Both the position numbers and the translations under genes were made by a program. The notes beneath the pieces were generated by a model that had not been told where the DNA came from, ran no database searches, and saw only the letters and a program-made list of their open reading frames with translations. A stretch of 64,000 nucleotides of DNA, taken from the NCBI RefSeq assembly GCF_003945595.2, contig NW_024104443.1, positions 2,418,001-2,482,000 on the forward strand. Reading direction: 5' to 3'. Numbering within the stretch: position 1 is the first letter of the stretch; every line of letters begins with the position of its first letter. The stretch is from Pipra filicauda. Taxonomy: Eukaryota > Chordata > Aves > Passeriformes > Pipridae. Below, piece after piece: positions 13,569-25,025 of this stretch.

Positions 13569-13669
13569 TGAGTCTTTCATTGTATGTTTCTTCCCCTGTT
13601 GAGTTGAAAAGGACAAGTAATAGAGTGTCTTGATGGGCACCTGGTGCCCTGCCAAGGTCAACCAACCAC

Positions 13670-15445
13670 CCGGCTGAAACAGGAAAATAAACATGAACTG
13701 TTTTCCACAATGAAAATATAGTTATGATTTTATTGTATTTAAAATATTTTATTTAGTTCTAAGTATTTAGCTCCTATCTGCATAGAGTTTAAGACTGAAA
13801 ACACTTTCACTATTGTTTTTGAAAGGTGAATGCAAAAAAAGAAATTTTCTTCTCTGGATTTCCAGGTGAAACTATTTGAAGAATTCAAGTGTAAAAGAAA
13901 TCTAAGTAGACTTTTTTGTTTGTGTTTCAGTATTGTTGCTATAATATCATTACCAACTGGAAAAAATAATTCATTTCATAGCTTGAGGAGGTGTAAAAAG
14001 ATACTAATAGTAAATTAGGGACTTGGTTTTAACTCTTATGCTTATTTCAAAACTCTAGATTATATTAGAGATTTTTAAAAAACTAAAAACAAACAAACAA
14101 ACAGAACAAAACAAAAAAAAAAACTAAAGAGAAATGCCAAAGAACTGAAAAAAGATAGTCTAATATTGTCTTTGATATATCTGAAAAACAATTTCTGTTT
14201 ATGGTAATTTAACAAATTTCACTGAGTTGCCTAGATGAAGAAGACTAATCTATTTGAAATATTATATTATATTTGCTGGCAGAAAAGTGACTGTATTTTC
14301 ATACATTTATTTTTGGTAAACATAATATAAGAAATCTCATGGCTTGCATATGTTTATTTGAGAAATTAAGTAATTGTTATTGTACATTGCTGTAAAAAAG
14401 CTGGACAAATTGAAAAACTAAAAAGATTCAAGTGGGAATAAAAACTGGGAAATACATTTAAGACACAATTTGAACCAGAGCAAACCAGAGCAAAGTTTTA
14501 CATAACTTAAGACTAAATAAACATTAGTGTTTCGCTTTGCTTGACCAAATTCTGAAACATGGCATAATTTTTGAATGTTTGCTAAAACTTTCATTGCAAT
14601 GCAGGTTTTGGTTGATTTTTTTTCGTTTTCATCCAGGCAAGCAATTGATTTAGCCAGTTCCTGTGAAAATTGGTTTACAATATCTACAGGCATATTTAGA
14701 TACTGAAACACTCCATTTTTATTTCATGCACCAGAGGCAAGAATGCTTTAGTAAGTTGAATTATCTGAATTAATTCCAAGGATCTGGCATATTTATTTTC
14801 ATCTTACTAGAAGGGATAACTCATTTAGGTAAACAACTCATTGGCAAAAGTGTCCTAGAATAATACATAATGACATACATCCTATTAAGATAATGCGCTC
14901 CAACATTTGGTTCTCAGAACATGAACATTCGGAGCATTCTGATTCAGAAGTTGATTATATTCAGACCAGATACCAGGGACTGTATTTTTCTGTATTTATT
15001 TAGACTGTTTTGCATGGCTAATCATCTCAAGCTAAAATTATTCAGGCTATTCAACTCTTCAAGTCAGCCACAGATGATTATTTTCTTTGTCTACAGCATG
15101 ACATAGTTGAGTGACAAAAGTGTCTCCCGAGAGATTTGAGGACATTTTATCCCTTCATGTCAGCAGGAATCGTAAACATATGCTCAAGGTCAGAAAATAG
15201 ACACAAGCGTATGGTGTTCAACACAGTGCATGGTGCACTGTATAGTGTGAGGTAAACATAGTCTTATTCCCTCTTACCAAATGTGCACAGTGGCAGCCTT
15301 AGTGCCGTTCTGAACAAGAAGAGAGACAGAGAGTGATGCAAAGCTGTTTGACCTGACATGAAGAGTAAATGCTTCACGGGCTCTCCACCTCCCATTTTAA
15401 AGTTTATTCCAGCAATTAGGCTGAAATATATGCCAACACCTTTCA
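13670..15445. other. AT-rich DNA, no recognised gene
   Basis: No gene or transposon is recognised. An A-rich AAAC simple repeat lies at 14086-14124. A perfect 8-bp inverted repeat with a 3-base loop lies at 15223-15241 (ACAGTGCA, TGG, TGCACTGT). The lead-in from about 15286 may belong to the AviRTE copy that follows but is too diverged to assign. Confidence 0.55.
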
Positions 15446-16304
15446 CCTGCCGTTTGGTGTTCCATCATCCCCATTTCACCACTGGCGAATCAGAGCTCAA
15501 ATCAGTCCAGCAGCCTAATTACCTAGGTAGCCTCATCTCCTCAGATGGTAGAGAGACAACAGGTTAGCAAAGGCATATAGTGTTTTTGGAAAACTCCATA
15601 AAAAAGTATGGCGTAATAAACACCTGAAGAAAAGCACCAAGATCAGTGTTTACAGAGCCATAGTGCTGTCTACTCTCTTATATGGTTCCGAATCATGGGT
15701 CATCTACCGCCAGCACCTGCGTCTTCTAGAACGCTACCATCAACACTGTCTCCGTACAATCCTAAACATCCACTGGTCAGATTATGTGACCAATACATCA
15801 GTTCTAGAACAAGCAGCAGTCACAAGCATTGAGGCCATGTTGCTGAGAACACAGCTGCGATGGGCTGGGCACGTCTCCAGGATGAAGGACCACCGCCTCC
15901 CTAAGATCTTGGTTTATGGTGAACTTGCCACTGGCTGCCACAAGAGAGGAGCCCTGAAGAAAAGATACAAGGACTTCCTGAAACAACATCTCAGCCTTGG
16001 CCATATTGATCACCATAACTGGTCTACTCTGGCCTCCAATCGGGAGGCCTGGAGACACACCATCTATAACGCTGCTGTCTCCTTTGAGAACACACGCAGG
16101 ATCACTCTCAAGGAGAAAAGGCAACGCAGAAAGAATCGTGTCTTGCAGAATATACCACCTAAGGAGTCTTTCTGCTGTGCCTTTTGCAATCAGATATGTC
16201 TATCTTGTATTGGCCTCATTAGCCACCAGCGTGCTTGTAACAAATGTGGACAGAGCATTCCTAAATCTTCGTTTGCAAAGCCTAGCCATGATGATGATGA
16301 TGCC
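15446..16304 (+). mobile_element. AviRTE-like (RTE clade) LINE, 5'-truncated
   Basis: This copy keeps the region downstream of the reverse-transcriptase core, up to the 3' tail. The frame starts weakly at 15446 (reading ESELKSVQQPNYLGSLISSD) and continues after a shift in the open frame 15663-16334. That frame contains LLYGSESWVIYR, RCLRTILN-like text, MLLRTQLRWAGHVSRM and LSLGHIDHHNWSTLASNRE. It also holds a cysteine/histidine C-terminal finger (CCAFC, SHQRAC). The catalytic polymerase motifs and the endonuclease are absent. The end is the conserved tail at 16265-16287 followed by a short GATGATGAT run, as expected for RTE elements. It is dead by truncation and a frameshift near 15560-15660. 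Confidence 0.88.
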
Positions 16305-16334
16305 AACAGATGTAAGAGCAGGTCTGTTGCCTAG
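15663..16334 (+). pseudogene. C-terminal remnant of the AviRTE ORF
   Basis: A 223-codon frame codes for the post-polymerase C-terminal domain of an RTE-type ORF. It shows the LLYGSESW and LRWAGHVSRM blocks of the connection region and a terminal zinc-finger-like cluster (CCAFC followed by HQRAC and CNKCGQ). The final residues past 16290 are read through the GAT-repeat tail (a run of Asp) into flanking DNA and are not part of the protein. Endonuclease and polymerase catalytic residues are missing, so no activity is expected. Confidence 0.8.
16265..16287 (+). repeat. AviRTE 3' tail with short stem-loop
   Basis: The tail motif ATCTTCGTTTGCAAAG plus CCTAGCC is shared with 29757-29780, 33739-33761, 38152-38174 and 42931-42953. 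The arms around the centre can pair. It is followed by a GAT microsatellite, the usual RTE terminus. Confidence 0.85.
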
Positions 16335-16670
16335 TTGTGGAGAAGGAATTACTTCTTCACAACGTGCACTATATTTAGTTCCTAGAAGTGTTTTTCACCA
16401 GGAAAATAGACACTAAATATTATTAATATTAATAAGCTTATGCCACTTTTATATTTTTCTGCCACTATGCCTGTTTAAAGACACAATCTCTCTCTTCCTC
16501 TCTCTCATGAACTAGTATGTATAACTGTTTAGGTTTAATTTCATAATGCACATTAGGCTAGGGTCAGTTTCCATGTTTTAGTGATCCAACCAATCTACAC
16601 CACTAGAAGGATAAAGACTATGCAATCATTGAATATTTCACTTGGGATTTCATAACTGAGTTGTTTCTGG

Positions 16671-16917
16671 AACACTAATCCTAAACCCAATGTTAACAAT
16701 AGCTTAACAATAGTCCTAACCCCTACCCTACCCTAAATTCCAGTCCTTAACTCTGACCTCCAGTCTTAACTATAACATTAATGCTAATCCCTAACATGAA
16801 CCTGACGCTAAGCCTTGGTGCTAATGGTAACCTGAGCTCCTAATCTAAACCATAACCCTTAAAACTAACCCTAACCCTTAACCTTAACTCTAGCCCTAGC
16901 CCCAACCCTAAGCTAGT
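16671..16917 (+). repeat. degenerate interstitial telomere-like repeat (CCCTAA)
   Basis: About 245 bp consist mostly of decayed hexamers related to CCCTAA, with the best-preserved stretches near 16873-16885 (AACTAACCCTAACCCTT) and 16900-16913. Spacing of about six bases between TAA/CTAA units persists through the more diverged middle. This is compatible with an old interstitial telomeric sequence with the C-rich strand on plus. Confidence 0.75.
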
Positions 16918-16989
16918 GACCTTACAAACAGTATCATACATACATCAGGTGAGTGCACAGCAAATAACCAGCTCCCTAATGTGGACTGC

Positions 16990-17222
16990 AGTATGTTAGA
17001 TATTACAAATAGGTTCTTCTCCCACAGGGTGGTTGAGCACTGGAACAGACTCCCCAGGGAAGTGGTCACAACACCAAGCCTGACAGAGTCCAAAAAGTGT
17101 TTGGACAATGTTCTCAGGCATATTGTGTACTCTTGGGGTGTCCTGTGCAGGGCCAGGAGTTAGACCTGATGATCCTTGTGGGTCCCTTTCAAGTCAGGAT
17201 ATTCTATTATTCTATGATTCTA
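16990..17222 (+). mobile_element. CR1 LINE, 3' terminal fragment
   Basis: The sequence matches a CR1 3' end: the ORF2 C-terminal codons (AGGTTCTTCTCCCACAGGGT, then a TGGTTGAGCACTGGAACAG block), CCTGACAGAGTCCAAAAAGT, and CTTGGGGTGTCCTGTGCAGG. It closes with GATGATCCTTGTGGGTCCC and the terminal ATTCTATTATTCTATGATTC. It is 5'-truncated, plus-oriented and close in type to the copy ending at 62476. It sits directly beside the telomere-like stretch. Confidence 0.88.
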
Positions 17223-20200
17223 AGAATATCGGAGAAAATTATTTTCTTCCATAAATATTAGTAGATCACTTCACTTTGCATAAATCAGTCTTCAAGTCCA
17301 AATGCATCTGTTTTTACCTCTATTCCAAACACACTAAGTTTGCTAGATCTTTCAGATGTGAGGAAATGCCTTGTGTTCTCTCATCATTCCGTTTCAACTG
17401 TATCAACTGATTTTACAAATGTATTCTGCCTTCCTACAGTCCTTTCCTAATTTTTTTTCCTCAATATTGACTTACAGAAAATTTCTCAAAGCTCTACAAA
17501 AGATCTATAGGGGACAGGATGAGGGATTTGAAGTACTTGACAGGGAACAAGAAGATTGCTGTCCAAAGCCTGTAGCATAGAAATGGACTGAGTCTGATCT
17601 AAAGACACTGACATGTAGAGAAAGACCTTAGCTTCATGCACAAGAAGGTGAGCAAAATAAGATTAGATTATTGAGCTCTATACCAAAAGAGTAGGGGGAA
17701 AAAAGCAAAGAATTTTCCTAGGTGGATGTAAATCCAAAAATGCCAATTAGAATTTTCCCCCTAACAGAAAAAAAGTCACAGCAGAACAGTCAGCATGTTG
17801 TTAAAATGTCCAAGCTATAAATGCATTTACTTGGTTTCATAATTATAGGCAAAATAATTTATGGCACAAAAGACAATTTATGATATGTATGCAGCTTGAC
17901 ACAAGTAGCAGGAATTACTCAGAAGATTTTGCTGAAGCCAGGGTTGCTTAAAAATAGATGACCTGAAAGCATCTGGAGAAAACAGTGAAATTAAGATCTG
18001 CCATCTTGAGGAGTTTTTTTGGAAGGTTACATTTGGCAAGAATGCTGATGAATATACAAATTTATGCAATGTGTCAACTGCATTCAACTGCATTGACATT
18101 TTTGAAATTAGTTATTAGAGAATCTGCTGACAAGGAGCACTGTAAGGACACAACAATTAAAAATGAAATAAATTTATAATGTCAGACAGCAAAATTACAG
18201 CATGAAGAACTGATAAAAAAACCCAAGTATTACACTAACAGCATTAACAATAAAATATGCTATTAGTCATTCAGTGGGAACTACACAGAGAGAAATAGAC
18301 TTTGACTTGTGCTGGTTTGAAATGAGGTTTAGATGCCTAAAGCAGTTTTGTATTCTGGTCCATGGCGTTTAATGAACACATGATGGCAAAAGAAGGAATA
18401 TAAAAGAAATACAGTAAAGGTACATAGAAATATGAGGATTGATCTCTATTTTAGGATGTCAGAGTATAGCTTTTCACAGTTTAATATTACAGGCATTACT
18501 TGTAGACAAAAAGAATCCTATAGCAGTAGCGTCTGATCTTGTAAACCAAGACAGAGTGCATTACCGACAGAAATTTCTGTTGCATGAGTTTGCTTTTCTC
18601 TCTATAAAATCAACATATTTATACCTTTTAAAAATATATTTATTTTGGTGAGCTGTTCATTTTATAATTTGAGCTGCCAAATAATGCATTTTCAGTAGTC
18701 AGCTTGTAGTTTCCTTTGTGTCAAACATACTTTTGGTGTCAATGAACTTCCGACCTTTTCAAAATGCATTTTTATTCAACTTGACATTGTAAAATTCTGA
18801 GAACAAAAACACAACTAGACTTTTTTTAAAATGTTTCACAACAGAAACTTGGACAAAATATATTTTTGACACCCTCAAAATTCATATTTCCAACTCTGCT
18901 TATAGTTGAAGCCATTCACTGAGTATGAACTCTCACCAATTCAATCCTTCAAAAATATTGTTTATCCGCAATTTCATTTTGAAGACTCCACTGTCCATCA
19001 CAGACTACAGTACTAACTTGTTTAAGAACTCATTTCTTATCATAAAGCAAGTGAAAACCACTTAAGCTATCTTTCTACATTTTATAGAATAGTACCAATT
19101 AATTTAAAGACAATCAGAATGATCAGTGTACCTTGTCACAAGTACACAATGAACTACAATTTTTGCTAAATAATCCTTACCTTCTCACTTTTATGTTTAA
19201 TTTTCCACCAACTTTTATTTTTATATCTTTTCTTAGGGTAGTAAGTGCATTTTCAGTAACATCTGCCTCATGTCACTAGGTTTCATTTTAGCAGGTTATG
19301 GAATGGACCATTCTTCCACCTGTGGAAGGGCTTTCAGCTGCCTCTCTGTGTTTTGTACAGTCACCAATGGTTTAGAGCCTTTGATGGGTAAACTTTTTAC
19401 ATGTTATATGTCAGCCATACCTTTTACCATCTGTAACATTTTGGTAATTCCTGAATTCATAATTATCTCTTTGTTTTCATATGCATTTGCAAGTTGCATG
19501 TGCTACTTCTAAGGTCAGGAAACATATCAAAAGAAATTATTTCCAAAGTCACAAGTCCACATTTTGCATTCTTTTTCTGTTGAAGGTCTAACAAAAAAAA
19601 AAGAAAGTAAGTGCCATTTGGTGAAGTCTGTGACCTTTTTGCTGAGAATACAATTGTCTGATTTGATAATGTCTTTATCATGCACCCTGGTTGCCACACA
19701 GAAAACAGATTATGTGTGCATGGTATGCGATAATACACACGCAAGAGAAAACCATATGATGGACTCTATATTAGCTCTATATTAGTATAACTTCTCTCAA
19801 ATCAGAAAAGATACATGAAGCTCAACATTGAGAATTCTCAGAAAAAATAAGCACAATGTGTATCACTGCTTAATAAGACCAATAAAATTAGGAATAATCA
19901 GGGTGAATAGGGGAGTAGCATATGTTATTATACTAATGTGAAATCTGCGGTATGCTAGGAAAGAAGAGTAATATAAGAGTCAAAGATAAGGAATAATTTT
20001 CATAGAAAAAGAGGTTAGATGAAATGTAGCTCTCCAGCTTAGAAAACAGAAGACTTACAACTCCTGGTTGTAAGCACTGGGGGTCTGTAAAGTCATAAAA
20101 AGTGTGAAGTGGGAGGGAGAAGAATCATATGCACTGTTTCATACAACACAGGCAAGCTAGTAAAGTTATGAGGGATTAGCAGTATGCTGGTTCCCTTTGA

Positions 20201-21851
20201 TGTAATTCAAATTGACCTACTAGACTTAGTGTGGCTGAAGATAACAGTTTTAAACAATATGAAAGACATTTTCCAATCAGGGCTGCAAACAACTTGCGTG
20301 CAAAGTTGTAGGCACAAAATCGTGGTGCGGTTTCCAAGTGCAATTGTACAGATTTGGAGACAATCCTGTGGAGTAGTGATTACTAAACATAAGACCCAAC
20401 AGAAACCTGTCACTCAAAAAGTCTGTATGTCACTGGAAATTGTTAGGTTTCAGAAATCTGTTCTTTCCCCGTCTTTCTAAAACAGTTCTGCTTGTTGCTC
20501 CTAAAGATAAGCTCCTAAAGTAGAGGCACCTTCAGCATCATCCAGACTGGTGATTCTCATGACAAACATTACTTTCTTAACAGATAATGTCCGGCACTAA
20601 GATGCTAAGCCAATGATTGTAAAATTTTATATATAGTAAAGAAGAGAAAGATAACAATCTCATCATCCTATTTCTAGTATGTCAATTAACAACTCTTTTA
20701 ATTGTATTTTTTCAGAATAAGGACAAAATAATTAATGTCTATGTGACTAGATAAGGAGCAAAAGCAACAACAAAAAGAGAAAAAACCTGCTTGCTTGAAG
20801 TAGAAATATACTAAAAACATCAGTCAGTGCATTGGTGTAATCCATACACTACTATTCTATTGAATTATGCATTTCCTAAGTTTCTCACATAAATATAAAT
20901 GTTTTCAATCCTTCTCATTGATGAAATTGATTCTTTTTCCTAATCTGCATCAGGAATTTCTGTCCTGCAGAGACAAAACTGACCATTTGCATGACCAGCA
21001 TCCACCTAACACAGAGCTGAAAATAGTTTTCATTTTTTTTGGTATGAATTCTGTGATTTTTCCTTGTACTGTAGCCATTACTCCAGAAAGAAGGAGAAAT
21101 TTTGTCTAATTACATGCATCAAACTACCATGTTGCTAAATTCATTTTATTTATTATTTCAGTGGTGGTGAAACCTGTGAGTCACATCACATCAAAAGTTT
21201 TGCAAAGCACTTTGTCACTGATCTCAGAAAATTATTTTCACTGTCAGTTTACCACACAGATCCAGCAGCATATACAGTGGTTTTGCTCAGAAAAGCTTAC
21301 TTCTAATTTACTTTTGTGACAGATTTGGGTTATGTCAATGTCTATCTTCTCATACTCTGTACTGTCATACTGTTTCAAGAAAACCAAGAAAATTTTAATT
21401 GCAGATGCCAGAATATGCATCCAAAGCTACCAACATTAAATTTCACTTTACTGTTTCATGAAGCCAGCAGGAATTTAAATTGTGAGCCAGTCAGGGAGAT
21501 CTGATTTGGTCTTAGAAGCAAATTTAGTCACTGAGTTTTCTGAAAACCTCATATCACAGAGTTCTTAGCTCAGTAAACTATTCTTCTGAAATATCTTTTT
21601 AGATCTTCTGCATACATACATTATATAGGGCATCTGAAAAATGGCTTTTTTAGAGAAATTGAATCAAAATATCTGAAAAGCATACTCAGCTTCAGATAGA
21701 AATACATGTAACATAGTAGTCAATAGCCATGAAGGCAGAGCCAGTCAATCTCTGTACATAGTAACTACACACAGGTAAACGTGGGCATTTTTATCTCTGC
21801 ATCCTCTCTAAAGTGCTACCCCAAAGAAGGAGAAGTTCAGGCAGTTGTGAA

Positions 21852-22301
21852 CTAGACACAACTTCCTTCTTTTCCTGAAGACTCTTTTGCATTCTCATCT
21901 GATGAACTGAGTGACAGAATAAATTTCCCGATCTTTCTCAGTTTTCTCATGAGAAGGGAAGCATTGTTTACACTGCTTCTCTTCAGTGCAACTGCAGCCA
22001 TGGAGCAGCTTTTGAGCTGTGCTGCAGCTGACAGCTGTGGGAATTTCTCTGTGCAAAGTCTGGCTAGTAGGAGTTGGCCAGAAAGAAGGTTGTTCCCATC
22101 TGTGTTTGTGCAGAATTGTTGGAAAAATAAAATAGTTAGTCCATTGTTAATTTTGAAGTGATTTAACAAAATTACATTAGTTTTTGTGAGTGACTCTCTG
22201 TCTTTCATGAGAACAGCAGGTCCTTTGCAGAGGCCCTTTGCAAGTATCCTTTGTTCATATGCTGAGCTCTGATTTAAAACCTGTGAAACTGCACTTAACA
22301 C
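21852..22301 (-). other. 149-codon open frame of unknown nature
   Basis: This is the longest open frame outside a transposon. It begins at a GTG rather than ATG (the first in-frame ATG is near 22205), ends at 21852, and codes for a basic, Leu/Ser-rich sequence with no recognised domain (it includes SLLMRKLRKIGKFILSLSSS). There is no Kozak-type start, promoter or splice context that I can support. It may be chance, part of an unrecognised repeat, or a non-coding exon. Confidence 0.12.
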
Positions 22302-22935
22302 AGTGCTAAGCTCTTGGGTGTTATGTATGTTTCAAGCATCTTGCTATGCTGCTACCACTGCAAAATTACACAGCTTCTGGCTTAGATCTGTCTCCTGTGA
22401 GGCTTTTTCATAGCATTGGATGAAGAGCCCAAATTCTCTTGCAAAAAAAATGTAGGCACACAATCAGATAACTTTGTAGGTAACCTTAACAGTAATGTTT
22501 TCAGGTGATCTTTAGAAGTCTTAAATTCCTTTTTTTTAGATGGAATGGGGCTTTTATATGCTTAAGTAGTATCAAGATGTTTTGAGTTGCCCGAGGTAAG
22601 AACTGAAAAAAACTCGTGAATTCTAGCACCCATCACATTCAAAATAAAAAGTCACTCTATTGTTTTGTATAACTGAATGGGATAGTTGAAAAAATTTGAC
22701 CTGAATTTGTGGGGATTATGAAATTTGACCTTGAGCATTTTATCTCCCTATATCACCATTTTCCACCGATTTCATTAATAGGTTATAAACCTGTAGCAAT
22801 CTATATCTGTGCATTCCATATTAGGTATTCATGATGAATTGTTGTGTTTGATCTCAGTGTAGACTAAACTAAAACACATTGGAGGTCCACAACTAATCCT
22901 CTCAAAGAGAAGGGAAAAAAAAGAAAAGAAATCAA

Positions 22936-22963
22936 ACCAACTAACTAACCAACCAACCAACCA
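22936..22963 (+). repeat. AACC simple repeat
   Basis: A short tetranucleotide run of AACC/AACT units preceded by a purine-rich stretch (22912-22930). Confidence 0.85.
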
Positions 22964-24943
22964 GCTCTGTTTTATCTGTGATTAGGATTTCTTTTTGGCC
23001 CACTGTGCATAAATTATACATTTTTTTCAAGTTTAAGATTGAGTTTGAACAGCGATTTAATCTGTATAGTAAGGGACTATCACAATTTCTTGTGTGTCTG
23101 AATCATCTAACATCAGCGCTGCTGGAGCATGCAGAATTACACTTCTTATGTTTACATTTTCTGGCTTACTAAACACTATAAACTCTTGAAAACAAAGCCA
23201 AGGAAAGAAATATTCACTACATGCACTTCATGGTATGCCTAAATGTACAAGCACTTTTTGAGCTATGATCAAGAGTTTAATGTGTAGTGCTTTTGATAAT
23301 TAAATGCTTTGATACATTTATATTTTCTCCATTTCTTTTTTCATTGCCAACTTAAAAAATTCAGTGTTTGTCTGCCCTCACAGTACATCAACAGTACTAT
23401 TCACTGATGAGGACACTGAATGGGATATTGATTCAATTGGACAGAGTAGGGAATTTCAGCTTTCCAGCCCTCTGTACGTGTTCTGTGATGGAGATACTAA
23501 TTTTTTCAAATAAGCAGCACAGCTGTTTAAGTCTCCCCACCAGAGAAATTAAGCTAAAAGTCCTAAAACAACTATAGATTTCTTTTTCCTATCTGCTTAA
23601 ATTTCCTAAGAGAGTTTATAACTGCCTATATAAGCGTTCATCAAAGCTTGACAATATATTTAATGACTGACTTTATTAATTCCCTCTGCCTGGATTCATT
23701 GCCAGTTAGGACTGCCTCCATATTGCTGAATGAAACAAAGTCAGTGCAGGGACTTAGGTATTTCCCCAAATCTGTTGGATTTTTAACATGGTTCCTGACA
23801 TGATATGGGCCACTTCCAGTGACTACTCACTCAGGAATTAGTAAGAATCAAGAAATGTTCCTGACATTTAGTCTGGATGTGACCACCCTGTTTTGGAAGG
23901 TTTGTGGATGCAAGCCATGATCTGCCAGCTGTCCTCAAAGCCAGAAAATTGTCCATTGTACATTTTAATTGCTCATATTTTTATACAAAAGCACATTGGA
24001 AATAATGAATCTCATCGTTACTGTGGTTTTTTGCATGAGACTTTCTATTTCAGACATTCTAAGGCCCAACTTGATACATGGCAATAGTAACTCATGGGTT
24101 CTTCACAGGACTGAAGCCAGAAAGGCTTCTTTCCAAGTTTTACGTGCAGAAAGGTAATGGCTGGAGCCAGACAGGGTTTGTATGTGGAATAGTACAGATA
24201 AGATAGATGGGAGACAGCAGAAGAGTACTGTGCCTTACATATATTGCATCAAAGGTGCAGCAGAAGCAGTCTAGAGATACCGGAATGTTCACCGGGGCAG
24301 ACAGGATATGATCTCACTGCAGATCTTTTTTAACAGCCTGAAAGAAAAATATAAACATGGCCTTAAATTGCAATAAACCTCTTTGTTATTACAACAGTTT
24401 CTAAAACGTATTTTGAGAACTCCAAGGTTACAGCAGAAATATGTATTTTAAAATGAGGTAATCCATTCACTGTTCCATAGCAGAGCCTGTTTTCACATCC
24501 TTAAGTTATATGTATGCATGGGCAATCACACTGGAGATAATTGTGAACATATTCTGGCTGGGAGTATAATATATTTTTTAATTCTGATTTAGAAAAAAGT
24601 AGCAACCTAAAAAACCTTTCCTTCACTATATTCTAATTGGTAAAGCAAAGTTACTTTAAAAAGAAGCAATTACAATTCAAAGTATCAACAATTATGATTA
24701 CACATTGCTAGAGTACATCCAGTGTCAAACTGACATTTTTATTTATACAATGTTCTGATTAAAATGAAATAGTTTTTCTTTTTACTGATCAGACAACAAG
24801 AATGAGAGACAACCCATGATGAGTTTTCTAAGTCTATATTTAATAGACAGTAGAGCAGTGTGCAAGGAATAATAATTCATGTTAGATCATGCAAAACTGA
24901 TGTGTGAAGTTTATCCCTGACATAGTGCCGCTGAAGTCAGTGG

Positions 24944-25025
24944 CATTACACTGAGGTTAGACATATCCTATAATGTCTTAGTTTCATTACACTGAGGTTA
25001 GATATGGTCTATAATGTCTTAGTTT
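24944..25025 (+). repeat. 41-bp tandem duplication
   Basis: Two adjacent 41-bp copies (24944-24984 and 24985-25025) begin CATTACACTGAGGTTAGA and end TATAATGTCTTAGTTT. They differ at four positions in the middle. This is a simple recent local duplication with no coding content. Confidence 0.9.

Larger units (their letters stand above)
12681..13669 (+). mobile_element. solo LTR of an avian ERVL-type endogenous retrovirus
   Basis: A roughly 990-bp block matches a very common passerine ERVL-type LTR. It opens with TGTTTTGATGGC and runs through TTCTGTGAGAAGCTGGCAGA and GCTGGCTCCAAGATG. It then enters a GC-rich section of repeated modules (13000-13250) and a block ending in AAGTTGAGCCTGGGAAGAAG. 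After that come TTATTTCTCATTATCCTACT, a TGATAATAAATG segment, and finally GATGGGCACCTGGTGCCCTG and CCAAGGTCAACC. A TATTTAAG promoter-like box lies at 12868-12875. No internal retroviral sequence flanks it, so it is a solo LTR left by recombination. The exact ends and target duplication are uncertain. The ORFs inside it on both strands are by-products of its GC-rich modules. Confidence 0.85.
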
